From Clytia hemisphaerica (Eukaryota > Cnidaria > Hydrozoa > Leptothecata > Clytiidae), in contig CACVBU010000973.1 in assembly GCA_902728285.1 (NCBI GenBank), positions 62,001 through 126,000 on the forward strand: a DNA stretch of 64,000 bases. Reading direction: 5' to 3'. Positions 24,701 to 36,374 of the stretch are shown here, piece by piece (within the stretch, counting starts at the first letter, position 1; every line of letters starts with the position of its first letter). The notes beneath the pieces are model-generated. The model did no database searches. It was not told the DNA's origin and saw only the letters and a program-made list of their open reading frames with translations. Made by a program: the position numbers and the translations under genes.

Positions 24701-27700
24701 GGCCCTGCTTGTCAGCTTGAGTCCGGACACCAGAAAGGAGGAAGGTATTTTTGTTGGGCGTGCGAAGTGGATGGGGAAAGAACATACGACCTTGCACATT
24801 CACTCAATACAAAACATGTCTCTCTCAATTCGAGAATCACTGATATGTTACAAACAACAGCAGGTCGAATAGGTGCTGAGAATGGCAGAACAAACTTTTA
24901 CGCTGATCTTGATAGAGAAGGCATGATTTCAGAGCTCCATCAAAGAAAGGTAGGTCAAAAGCTAGAGGGAATGATACATTTGGAGCAGAAAAATACGATA
25001 AGGCCATTCCTAGAAGAGTCCTCGGAAATTTAAGACCCTTGTAAATTTGGAAAGTTACTAAGACCAATAAGAAAATACTTTTAAATAGCATAGAAAGTAT
25101 TATTTGAATTGTTCCTAAAAAGAAAAAGATGTGTGGAAAATACAAACCATTCTAATATTTCAGAACAAAGACCAACTCACGAACAAAACCAAAAAACAAA
25201 TTGACAAGATTTTCGCCGAAACGGTCAAAGGCAAACAATGTTTCCCAGCTTTGGTTCACGGAAATCTTAAAGAATGTAAAACTGCTGTTCCAAGATATGA
25301 AGTGCTACCTCTTGAAGGTCTGCATACGATGGCTGGCCATATTAAAAACATTTATAATGAAATACAATACCACCTTAAGGATGAGGCAAAACTTAGGTTT
25401 CAACGGGTAATGAAAGCTACATTCTCTTCAAAAGAGGCAAAAAGAGGCTGTGATTACAGATTATCACTTTTAGAGATGACAATCTTCATGCTGACAAAAA
25501 ACTTTCTACCCAGTTATCATCTTCTTTTCACAACTCTGGTTGAGATACAAGGTATTGTCTACTCAAATGAAGAACACCGTACATCAAAAGCAATATTAAG
25601 GTTGCACCTCCTCACGTTTGTCCATGCATTGGAGTTTAAACGTCTGTTCCTGAAAACGAAGAAATTAACAGTAAGGAAGATGTTTGGCCAATATCATCAT
25701 GCTCTAATCATACATGCACCGCAGCAACTAAGGATTGTGTCTCTCTCGTCAACAAATGTTGAAAATGAAGAGCGACAATTCAATTTCATGAAAACTGCAA
25801 GTTCCCTAACATCGAACCACCATCCTGAGAATGTTCTTGTCAACTGTATAATCCGATTACAAGTAAGGGAAGTTTCTGATATTTAAGCTTTATGCGTCTC
25901 TATTAAAGATATAAACGACCATGGGGATACCCTGAAATAATATGAAAGTACTTTATGTTAAATAAAACGAAAGATGACAGATTGAACCTATTTTCTCTTT
26001 AGGCAACAACAGAATTCAGATCAGAGTTTCAAGAATTGATGACGGTTCCACAAGTAGAATCAAAGATCTCAAAGTTGGCAAGCTATTTTGAAAGTGAGGA
26101 TACCATTATTCCTTACCAAACGATCAAAAATTATCCACGAGAGTACCAAGCTTGCCTGGAAAGAATTGGAGACTACCTATTGGAGTCAAAAGTGTGGAAG
26201 GAGGTGGAAACTGGTGTCAAGTTTTATGATGTTTCTGGAGACTGGATGAAGCAGAGACATCATTTTCGAAACTTCACGCTTGAAGAAGAACTGGCATACG
26301 TTTCCAAATGCTGGACCAAGTGCCTAACCAGTCCGAAGTTGATACCAGCCAATACTATCATTGATAGTGAGGGGAAACGAACAACCATTGGCACGCTTCA
26401 GAAGTTTTCCACAAATAACAATCGCCCTATTCCTTTAATCCAGAAAGTCAAGTAAGGGCGAATTGTTTCCTAGCTCTAAGTCAGGCAATATTGGATGTTA
26501 CTGATTGAAGTATTTTTTTAATAAGTCAATCTATTACTGCGAGAAATCATACTGTCAGAATGGATATATCACAATAATTATTTCTAGTTGACAGATTTTA
26601 CACAGCTCAACTATTTGAATTTAAAGACATTGTGGTATAATTGATTTATTCTACTGTAATTATTTTAGCTCAATTCAAGATGTCACACCAATAAATCTCA
26701 CAGTGGAAGACCAAAACGAATCAATTGATGCTTTGGAATTGAGGTATAATATTTCTTATATGTTGTTTTCAGAAGCCATCTTTATCGCTTCGTAGTACAC
26801 TCTGTTAACATTGTCTGTTTTATAGAAATCTCAGTCTGATTTAAATCATGAATAAGGTAACAATAACAATAAAAAAACAAAATAATTTTAGCCTGAATGA
26901 CACACCAAAGGCAGACAGTCAAAATGAATCATTCCTGAATTTGGCATCCAGGTAATAATTCTTTAAAATACTTTTTTCCTTTCCCAACAAACTTTTCGAA
27001 ATGTTTTTTATATAACGTATTGAAACTTTTTTCAAACACCAGCAAGTCAAACAGGATAAAAAATTTTTTTAAACAAAATCTATTTAGCTCAACACAAGAG
27101 GATATCTATATGGATGACAAATTGAATGGACAGCAAGACAATCAGAATGAATCAATAATTGCTTTAGAATCAAGGTAACTTTTCTCATCCCTTATGAATC
27201 TGAAAAGACCATTTTGGTAATACCAACGTTTTCTTTTAAAATAATCTTGCACCTTGCATTGCATTTGCATTTTTTATGATTAGCAACATATTTTGTTTTA
27301 AACATTTAAATATGTTTAGCTCAACAGAGAAAGTGAACTACTTTCAACCCCTGTACAAAAGTAAGACTTGATATGTATATATTCATAGCTTCAAAAAATA
27401 CTACTTGATTTCTTAGGGATCAACTTTAACAGCTAAAATTGTAAAAAGCAATTATTTGAGTAATGAAATCTTTTTATTTTAGCACTAAGGATTCAACATC
27501 AACAACACCTTTTTTACAAAAATTATCAATCACTTCACCTGTCCCTACATCTCCATTTCTACAATCAACCCCAGCAACATCAAAGCATGACACAAGTCAA
27601 CCAAAAACACCACTCCAAAGGAGAAAGAAACAAGTTGCTCCAATCGATTTTCAGTGGGTAGGAGACAAAAAGCAGAGTAGAAGATCTTCAGAGTCCGCCC

Positions 27701-28053
27701 AACTTCAAGTTGCAAAAAGCAACACAGCTGTTGTTTTGAAATCACTATTACCTGATTCAAATTTTGACATTGAATATCAAAATATGAAAGCTAAATTTCA
27801 ATTGAACGAGTCTTTCTACTCAAAGGAAATGAAACTGTTGGTAGCAAAAATTGGTGTGCCACTTCAAGTGAAATTTGACGAGTCGTGGAAAATGCTAAAT
27901 GAGCTTGAAAAAAAAGCTTTGGCAAGTTCAGAGATTGTAAATGTTGTGAATGAAGATTCCATGTCTTTATACACAAAAGCTAAGAGAGAACTTGCTCTTT
28001 GCAAAAAACTTCAAAAAACCTTTTGTCTTGAAGACCCAAGCAAGGGGTATTAA
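21788..28053 (+). CDS. Large 14-exon protein, candidate RAG1/Transib-topology DDE transposase-like gene
   Basis: Coding exons: 21788-22383, 22595-22667, 22754-23073, 23203-23284, 23561-23660, 23946-24262, 24401-24575, 24696-24949, 25164-25862, 26003-26451, 26669-26743, 26892-26951, 27088-27174, 27483-28053. All are GT-AG and phase-matched; they sum to 3858 nt, one open frame of 1285 residues. Start is the ATG after TTTTTTAGAAAAAA. Landmarks: basic region about 204-215; LVCWHDSS (D463); GDGPACQLESG (D556); FCWAC (C574, C577); EVLPLEGLH (E690xxH693); HHALIIHAP (H818-x4-H823); NVENEE (E839-E842). This order, with Cys pair about 18 residues after the second Asp and the His pair about 19 before the last Glu, parallels RAG1 (D600, D708, C727/C730, H937/H942, E962). 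I recall uncharacterised anthozoan proteins like it. No frameshift or stop is seen. Function is inferred only. Confidence 0.85.
26669..27174 (+). repeat. Three tandem phase-2 cassette exons in the same gene
   Basis: Exons 26669-26743, 26892-26951 and 27088-27174 each start after TTTTAG or ATTTAG with one base completing a Ser (or Asn) codon and each end ...AG|GT, so all are phase 2 to phase 2. Their products share a core: DQNESIDALE, SQNESFLNLA, NQNESIIALE. They look like duplications of one exon; any can be skipped or repeated without breaking the frame. The last exon (27483) starts in the same phase with STKDSTST, similar to the cassette starts SIQD, STQED and SLND. Confidence 0.8.
27320..27360 (+). 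other. Possible fourth cassette exon, out of phase
   Basis: After TATGTTTAG the sequence encodes STEKVNYFQPLYK and meets AAAA|GTAAGACTTG, a good donor. Its start resembles the other cassettes (CTCAACA...), but its length (41 nt) shifts phase, so inclusion puts the last exon in another frame that ends at a stop within about 60 codons. It could be a decayed copy or a regulated alternative exon. Confidence 0.5.
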
Positions 28054-29100
28054 AATTACTATATTTTTCTAAATTTCAATTTCAATGACATGATGAATGG
28101 CTAAAAAATCTTTATTGGGATTTCTTTTAAGTGGTTCATCATGATACTTTCTGAGCATTTTAGGAAAGGGAAAATTTATATCAAGTTTTAAAAAGGGGTT
28201 ACGTTTGCATCTAATCCATAGCCAAGCAGCGGTGTCTAAATGTTTGAAAAATAACTCAGCGTTTTTGCCCAAAAAACAAAATTATAACAGTAACAATAAT
28301 AATTCATAATATATATTTTCTAGTATTTCTATTTATTCCAAATTTAGTTTCTTTATGAAATAGACATTTCAGTATCTTCAGACAAAGACTTCATATAGCA
28401 ATGGCCCACAAGGGTCAAGGACTCTTTTTTTACAAAGAATTTTGGTTTTTACAAAGAATCTTGGTTTTTGTTATGCTAAGAATCTTTAACTTTAGTTTTT
28501 ACTAAGAATCTTTGATATTAGATTTGGTTGACGATTAAACTGTTTTGAAAAATTAAGATTCTTCGTAAAAAAACAAATTGAGTTATAGTGAAAAAAAAGG
28601 AGTTTCAGTAAATATATAAAAATCAGGGAATGTCATTTATTCAATTATTTCGTAAGATTTTAATTAATTGTTATGCTGAAATATTTCCTTTTTTCGTACA
28701 TTAACGAGTTATAATCAAATAGAAATAATATTTGTATTTGTAATATTTTTGTCCAAATTTTAAGATATATATACCTTCCTAGCACTTTTTGAATTGTATT
28801 GTATATCAATATTTTACCTATGCAATTTCTTCTATTTATTAAAATATGATAAACTACGTATTTTGTTTATTAATATCATATTGTTTCAATAATCAATTGA
28901 ACAAGATAATTTATCCTGTTTGTACTGGCAATTTCTGTACACAGCTGCAATAAAAAAATAACAGCACTCATGAAAAATTATGTTTGTATCTTTTTTTAAA
29001 TGTTTTTTTTTGGTTAGACCATAATAGCAAAACAAGACTACCGAAACTTGATCTAATGTCGACATCCCTCATCTAAATCCGACACCCTTTTTATCAGCTG
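28054..29100. other. No recognisable gene
   Basis: 3' flank of the large gene. It is very A+T-rich; 28410-28530 contains several diverged copies of a short motif (ACAAAGAATCTTGG-like), and AATAAA-type words occur (for example near 28950). Nothing else is supported. Confidence 0.45.
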
Positions 29101-29102
29101 AA

Positions 29103-30832
29103 ATTGGTAGTTGAAAGGTCGATATTTTTCTTTGCTTATTGATCATATAGCAAGACATAGTAAGTATAAGCAGACTGTGCCTTTAATAGTGGTTTGGGAG
29201 AATGTAATAGTCTTTTGAATAACTAATTACTCCACAGCAGTTAGTTACCTAGAGACAAGAAAATTTATCACGCTTTTACTGGCAGAGGAAAAGTAATGTG
29301 GAGTAATTTGTTATTCAATAGATCGTTGTGTTCTCGTAAACAACTGTTAAACTTTAAAAAATTTCTGCGACAGTAGAAAGAACTTTCAATGAAGCACCCA
29401 AAGTCTACTGAATGAAGTTAAGTATATACATAGGATATTCTTATAACTGATATCAATGAACACATGTTTTGTTTTGCACTGGAGTTGGGTTAATGACGTA
29501 ACTGGCATGGCAACTAACTCGCCTACTGTTCCTACTGCTACTGCCGTTGGATGATTGTTTCACACGCTTTGGCACTACCACCCTCAAGACCATCGGGTTA
29601 TGCCAAACAACTTTATGCTAAGATGAATTAACTCGAATAAGAGAAAAAGCAATTTCAATTTGAAATGAGATAAGAAAAAATAAAACTGAAAATGAAGTTG
29701 ACAGGAACTAATGATAGCAGGACAAAAGTTTTTAAAAGTGACAGGACTATTTTTTAAGCTAGCTAAACCTTTTGAAAAAGTGGGTTCATAGACTCTCAAA
29801 GGAGTATTTACACTTTTGGGGGAGGCCAATGATGTTTATTCATGTTTTAACAAGATTTCTTCCTCAAACAGGACAGGACATACACTTAAATAGTGACAGT
29901 GAAGCTCCATCCAGTCCTTGCTTTTTTACAAAATATCAATCCCATTAATTTCCCCAGGGATAAATTTCTAGTATGGTAGTTGAAAGGTCGATATTTTCTT
30001 TGCTTATTGATCATATAGCAAGACATAGTAAGTATAAGCAGACTAGTGGTTTGGGAGAATGTAATAGTCTTTTGAATAACTAATTACTCCACAGCAGTTA
30101 GTTACCTAGAGACAAGAAAATTTATCACGCTTTTACTGGCAGAGGAAAAGTAATGTGGAGTAATTTGTTATTCAATAGATCGTTGTGTTCTCGTAAACAA
30201 CTGTTAAACTTTAAAAAATTTCTGCGACAGTAGAAAGAACTTTCAATGAAGCACCCAAAGTCTACTGAATGAAGTTAAGTATATACATAGGATATTCTTA
30301 TAACTGATATTCAATGAAACAATGTTTGTTTTGCACTGGAGTTGGGTGAATGACGTAACTGGCATGGCAACTAACTCGCCTACTGTTCCTACTGCTACTG
30401 CCTGTTGGATGATTGTTTTCACCGCTTTGGCACTACCACCCTCAAGACCATCGGGTTATGCCAAACAACTTTATGCTAAGATGAATTACTCGAATAAGAG
30501 AAAAAGCAATTTCAATTTGAAATGAGATAAGAAAAAATAAAACTGAAAATGAAAGTTGACAGGCAACTGATGATAGCAGGACAAAAGTTTTTAAAAGTGA
30601 CAGGACTATTTTTTAAGCTAGCTAAACCTTTTGAAAAATTGGGTTCATAGACTCTCAAAGTATTGACACTTTTGGGGGATTAGCAATGATGTTTTATTCA
30701 TGTTTTAACAAGATTTCTTCCTCAAACAGGACAGGACATACACTTAAATAGTGACAGTGAAGCTCCATCCAGTCCTTGCTTTTTTACAAAATATCAATCC
30801 CATTAAATTTCCCCAGGGATAAATTTCTAGTT
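29103..30832 (+). repeat. Tandem duplication of a 0.87-kb unit
   Basis: About 29103-29973 and 29974-30832 are the same sequence, highly similar by eye and differing by small indels. Shared landmarks: TGGTAGTTGAAAGGTCGATA, TTATTGATCATATAGCAAGA, CTACCACCCTCAAGACCATC and CCCAGGGATAAATTTCTAGT. Each copy contains CACAGCAGTTAGTTACC and GGAAAAGTAATGTGGAGT. The short frames are not conserved between the copies, so coding is unlikely. High identity implies a recent duplication or gene conversion. Confidence 0.88.
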
Positions 30833-31246
30833 AGAATACACAAGCAAGAATGCAATTTTTCTCAAAGAAATAAATAGGGGGTAGAATAGAAATACTTACG
30901 ATTCCAGATCTCTTGGGAGCTTGGGAGCAAAACCAAAGAAACATTTTCTGGTTCCTTCCTTGGACTTTCTCCATCAATTCCAGAACCAATGTGATTTTCG
31001 TTCAAAAAGTGGCTTGTAATTCATGGTACTTTACATATTACGGCTATAGCCATGAAAATAAAAATTGCTGACCCGCTTACTTACCCACACGCACTAAGAA
31101 AAATATTACTGGCGAAAGTCGAACTTTTTAGACGGAAACTTTAGTAAGACTGACCAAGAACCGGGAAACTCTCCATCGTACGGCTTCTACTGTAATTTTT
31201 TGAAACACACTCCCCCGTAGCCAAAAATCTTTACCTTCAACACGTC
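30833..31246. other. No recognisable gene
   Basis: Spacer between the 0.87-kb duplication and composite repeat copy B; no motif recognised. Confidence 0.4.
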
Positions 31247-33761
31247 GAGGGTCAGAAGGTCAAGATTGACATTTTGAAGCACCTGACTTTTTCCTCTTTA
31301 TTGATGAATGATATTTGTGTCATTTCCATTGTGATATTTTGAATTGATCTAAGTTTGGGATGAATTTACAAATACATTAATTTTCAACTTGTTCAGTGGC
31401 AAATCCAATATTATTATTTTTTCTATTTTGAAAAATTAGGGTCGGTCAGGCCTGTAGAACAACAAATTAATTTGATTGGTCTTACTTAATGCCAAAAAGA
31501 AAAAAACTTTCGAGTCAGAGAAATAATTTCATTTTTCCAAAAGAATGCAAAAAAGGAATATTCATGACAAAAGTATCAAACCACATTTTAAACGCATACA
31601 AAGGAAAGTAATTAATTCACGACAAAAGTTTTCCAAGTCTTAAACGCACGCTGAAAGAAATCTTTAAGTTCATAACAAAAGTATTCCACATTTTAAACGC
31701 ATGTGAAAGAAAAGTTAATAGTTCACAACAAAAGTTTTCCCCATTTAAAACGCATGCGAAGGAGAAGTTCATAGTTCACAACAAAAGTTTTCCACATTTT
31801 AAACGCATCTGAAGGAAAAGTTAATAGTTCACGGTAAAAGTTTTCCCCGGATTTTAAACGCATGCGAACGAAAAGTTAATAGTTCACGACAAAATTTTTC
31901 CCCATTTTAAACGCATGCAAAGAAAAATTAATAGTTCACGACAAAAGTTTTCCCCGTTTTAAACGCATTTAAAGGAAAATTTCATAGTTCACAGTAAAAG
32001 TTTTCTCAACTTTAAATGCATACAAAGGAAAAGTTGATAGTTCACGGCCAAAGTGACCCCATATTAAACGCATGCAAAGAAAAAGTTAATAGTTCACGAC
32101 TAAAGTTTTTCCCATTTAAAACGCATGCAAACGAAAATTTCATAGTTCATGACAAAAGTTAATCCCTGTTTTAAAAGCTTGCAAAGGAAAATTTCATAGT
32201 TCACGACAAAAGTTTTTCCCATTTTAAACGCATACAAAGGAAAATTTCATAGTTCACGGTAAAAGTTTTCCCAATTTTAAATGCATACAAAGGAAAAGTT
32301 GATAGTTCACGATCAAAGTGACCCAATTTTAAACGCATGCAAAGAAAAAGTTACTAGTTCACGACCAAAGTTTTCTCCATTTTAACGCATGCAAATAAAA
32401 AGTTAATAGTTCACGATTAAAGTTTTTCCCATTTAAAACGCATGCAAACGAAAATTTCATATTCACAGCAAAAGTTACAGTAATCCCCGTTTAAAAAGCA
32501 TGCAAAGGAAAATTTCATAGTTCACGACAAAAGTTTTTCCAATTTTAAACGCATACAAAGGAAAAGTTCATAGTTCACGAAAAAAGTTTTCCCCATTTTA
32601 AATGCATGCAAAGTAAAAAAGTTAATAATTCACGACAAAAGTTTTCCACGTTTTAATTGCACGTTGAAGAAAATCTCTAAATTCATGGCAAAAGTATTCC
32701 ACATTTAGAACGCATACAAAGGAAAGTCCATAATTCAACATGAACATATAATTCACGACAAAAATATCCCACATTTTTCAATAGGATTAGCTAACTTTTT
32801 CAGAAGTTAACGTTCTTTGTTGGTCATGTCCCTTGAGTGTGATGTACGTTCGGGTTGTCGGCGCTTCAAAATTTGGAAATTGGCCGCTATAGAATTTCCC
32901 TCACAAAGAGGTTTCACTTCCCAGATGAGTGCCATTATTGTTGTAAGAAGATGCACCAAGAAAAATTCAATCATCAATCACTCAATTTTGCTTCAGGTTC
33001 AAATTGTTTACAATTAATTACTTACTTGGATAACTTGGAAACAAACCACCAAAACGATTCTTCTTTGATGCTGACATTCAGTGCTTCTTTTTCAGGTTTA
33101 ATCCACAAATATTCAGTCACTTGCCTTGTCACCACAATTTAAGTATAATATACAGGCAAATTGCAGTTAGTTTGTTCTGAAAGTTGACAAATATTGTGTC
33201 CATCCTGCTGTTTTTTTCAACCAACCAACAGGGAAACAAAACAGACCTCATAATTCTGTAATTAACCATTCCATTTCTTGTCAAAAACCAAAGAAAAATT
33301 GAGAAGGCGAGCAACAGTTGTTGTACGAAGGTAGGCTATAGTTTGGCAACAACAGCAGTTTAATCATCATGTAGAAGGTGTAGATAACTCTCTTTGTTGT
33401 TGAACCAGCAGAAGAAAATTGAGGATCCAAATCAATGTCATTCCAATCCAATCCACAGCAAGCGGATGTGCTGGCAAGGCAAGACGCAAGAAGAGAAGGT
33501 TTTTTGTTGGTAGGCAATAGCAACCGGTCCAAATAAATAAACGCGCGGGAAGACGGGGAAAACAGACCAATCATAGGAGTTCTTTTGCTGCGACATGAGG
33601 ATTTAGTTTCGAAAGCGATGCGATCTGAGGAAACACGAGAATTTGGTGTCATGTAGTCATACACGAACACTGAATTTTCAAAAAAGTTTAGCCATATAGG
33701 GCAATTTAGTATATATCGCGCGCACATTTTACCAAACGAGATACGCGCTGCGGGCGCAATT
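31247..33761 (+). repeat. Composite dispersed repeat, copy B, with longer satellite
   Basis: Second copy of the 12640-14650 block. The left unique part (TCAGAAGGTCAAGATTGAC..., GATGAATGATATTTGTG) is followed by about 22 units of the 53-bp satellite (31560-32790), then CGGCCGCTATAGAATTT-type unique sequence and the same GC-rich right end (GAGATACGCGCTGCG). It lacks the 0.45-kb direct repeats seen around copy A and abuts ATTATTCGAATTTAATTAGC, the left edge of the next segmental duplication. Confidence 0.82.
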
Positions 33762-33762
33762 A

Positions 33763-34650
33763 TTCGAATTTAATTAGCGGGGGGGGGTCTTAATAGGAGC
33801 GGGGGGATGGATTTTTTTCTCTTAACAATTAGCGGGGGGACGTCTATTCGGGGGACAAGAGTATTACAATATCAATGAATAAATTGCATACAGCATGAAT
33901 GCGTTAACTTTGGGTCCGCTGGAGGTGCTCGTAAAATTAATGATCCTCCATTTCGGAAATTCTTTTTTTTTGTTTCAGGCTCTGTAATTGGTTCTCATTT
34001 TCATCGTCAGGCGCTCGCTGCGTTAAATTATATTACCGATACCGTAGCTTTGATAAGTGGTTTTGCAATCGTCAGACCGCTTGATAGTGAGGTTGTTAGT
34101 ACAGCTGTCGGGATTATTATTGGGGGATTTCTTTTTTACTCTCTAATCACGTGGATTGGTGGACGAATGCTAGATACGATCGTGGAAGGACAAGAGAGAA
34201 ATGAAGTTAATCAAAATGAAAAAGAAGAACTGAAAAATGTGTCAATCATGTGACTCGAATCCATACTATATTGAAGTGCTATCTAAGAGAACTTGAACTC
34301 AAATTTCAAGTTTGTATAGTGCGCTTTTATGAATGTTTAGAAACATGTAAGAAACATTTAAGGCTGAAAATACCGATTTCTTAATAAACATTGAGGCTGC
34401 TTGGTAAAACTAGTTTCTCAGATAAAGATTTTGAACTCTGCCGAATTTTTTTCCGGCGGAACCGGGCTCTTTGAAAAAGTGAGAAATTTGTTCGTATTGA
34501 AATTTCAGATAGTCTAGTAGTAATCGATAAGCTAAGTCAAACAGTTGATATTGATTAGCCTCGAGATAAGTACACATTGTACTACTTTACATCAACTTTA
34601 AAGAAAAGAAACATAAAAATTATTTTTTCTTTATAATCTGTTATTTTAAA
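33763..34650 (+). repeat. Segmental duplication, copy 1
   Basis: Matches 36375-37385 from ATTATTCGAATTTAATTAGC through a G-rich tract (AGCGGGGGG), the membrane-protein exon and TTTTTTCCGGCGGAACCGGG to ATAATCTGTTATTTTAAAGG. Copy 2 has two short insertions (about 35 bp and about 85 bp) in the 3' part that copy 1 lacks. Confidence 0.88.
33979..34253 (+). CDS. Terminal exon of unknown single-pass membrane protein, copy 1
   Basis: After TTTGTTTCAG an open frame of 90 codons runs to TGA. It reads SVIGSHFHRQALAALNYITD, then RPLDSEVVSTA, a hydrophobic helix (VGIIIGGFLFYSLITWIGG), and a charged tail rich in Glu, Lys and Asn ending NVSIM. The second copy (36584-36858) keeps the whole frame with only three or four amino-acid changes (V/I, Y/F, G/R), suggesting constraint or recent duplication. 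The exon enters in phase 1, but no matching upstream exon was found; an ATG frame just upstream (MNALTLGPLEVLVK) runs into the acceptor in another frame. I do not recognise the family. Confidence 0.5.
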
Positions 34651-34654
34651 GGTG

Positions 34655-34705
34655 TTCAAATTTTAGAAACCTTAATATGTTACTGGGCTAGCGTTACAGA
34701 AATTT
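34655..34705 (+). repeat. 60-bp dispersed repeat, copy 2 (partial)
   Basis: TTTTAGAAACCTTAATATGT, then TACTGGGCTAGCGTTACAG, same orientation as the copies at 11630 and 36258; the left third is missing. Confidence 0.75.
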
Positions 34706-36257
34706 TTCATAAACTCATTTAGTATAGTAAGATATCTATAAAGGAAGGTCTGTGATTAAAACTAGGTTAAAAGTAATCCATGGCAAACAGATTTTGGATG
34801 ACAGCAAAACCAAAAAACAAACAAACTCAAACTCAAACTCAATAATAAAGCTTAAAACCTCCTCACAGATAGAATTTCAAAAGATGGTAGAAGTCTCTAC
34901 AATAAAAGTCATAATATTTGAGAAAAAATTCCTACGAAATCTTATATATTAACCACAAAAAATTAGGTTGGAAGGGTAGACTTTTAACGGTATACTTAAG
35001 TTTGGAACCTTAGGATCTGAGGATCCAAAGGTCCAAGAATTGTACAATAGGGCTCAGACTATAACCTGGAAGTCTATAAACCCCTCCCGAATTGAAATAC
35101 TTATCAGATAGCCCAAAATCAACTTTCTCACCCAAATTTTAAAATGCTAACAACGAGAAATTAACCAAAATTTTCTTTATAATTTGACCAATATAAGGCT
35201 TTTTCTTTCCTATAAGCAACCCTCTCACCACCTCAGACACCTTTGGGCGTCTGCAACGACGGGTACCCTCGATAATTTTGACAGGGTCACTATGGCATTT
35301 CATTGAACACAAACTTCCGTTATCTTAAAAAGACATATTATCGAGGCTTACAGACACAAAATTTTGAATAATGTAGAAAGTTTAGAAGTATAAATTTTAT
35401 TATTGTATTCTGCATTTTAAGCCAAAACGATCTCAGGAATTAACCCACATTATAGTATTTTAAAGGCTTTTGATGTGCAAGCAAAACCGTTAACCGGTGT
35501 TTGCGACGACGGGAACCGTCTATTTAGACTATTTTGAATTTTTGTTGTTTATGTAAACCTTAGATAGACAGAAACAGACAGAAAGACTGGCCCGTAAAAA
35601 GTCCGCACGTTGCCAGCATATATATTTGTCCATATGCCAATCCTGGGCATAAACCATTGAAGCTAGATACTCCCAGCCAGCACACAACATTGTTTCAACG
35701 TTTATCTAACGTTCACAACGTCCAAATAACGTTAGATTAACGTTTAAAAAACGTTATTATGTGTCAGTATCACAGTCAGAATACTACCCTGTGATGACAG
35801 ACTGATACACGTTTTTATATATCTGAAAAAACTAATTAAAATTCTGAAACAACACGTGCTAAGCTAAAAGTCAAAAACGTTCGAACCAAAAAAGAAATCA
35901 TATCACCAACTCAAAACACAGCAGACCGAAAACAGGACAGCAATAAAACAAACTCAACAAAAATAAAAAAAGCTTTTAAAAAACCAAAAATACCGAACCG
36001 ACAAATAGACAATTGACAACCGACAAAAATACAAATTACACGCTTTTTTTATAAGAATAGTGTAAATCCATTTCATCATGGATATTCTTAACTTTTTTGG
36101 GAAAATCATCCTAGAATATTTTTACGGCATTCTTAGTTTAAGATCCTAATTCAGACTAGATTTAAAATTTAGTATAGTATATATATCCAAAATTGGGATG
36201 TTTTTAACTTTTTGGGTTTCAAGCCTAAAATGTTCTTAATATTTTGGCCATCAAACA
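34706..36257. other. No gene; AACGTT-rich patch
   Basis: No coding frame recognised. At about 35695-35760 the word AACGT(T) recurs seven times at irregular spacing (CAACGTTTATCTAACGTTC..., TTAACGTTTAAAAAACG), a simple degenerate repeat. Two related short patches (GCAACGACGGGTACC near 35255, GCGACGACGGGAACC near 35500) match TTGCGACGACGGATAC near 61520. Confidence 0.45.
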
Positions 36258-36322
36258 AAGCCTTATAGTTTGATGAAAATTTTAGAAACCTTAATATGTT
36301 ACTGGGCTAGCGTTACAGAAAT
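36258..36322 (+). repeat. 60-bp dispersed repeat, copy 3
   Basis: Nearly identical to 11630-11690 over its full length (TATAGTTTGATGAAAATTTT ... CTAGCGTTACAGAAATTAA). Confidence 0.8.
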
Positions 36323-36374
36323 TAAGTAAGTGGATTTACACCAGTTTAAGGTCTATCTACACTGTAATTAAATA

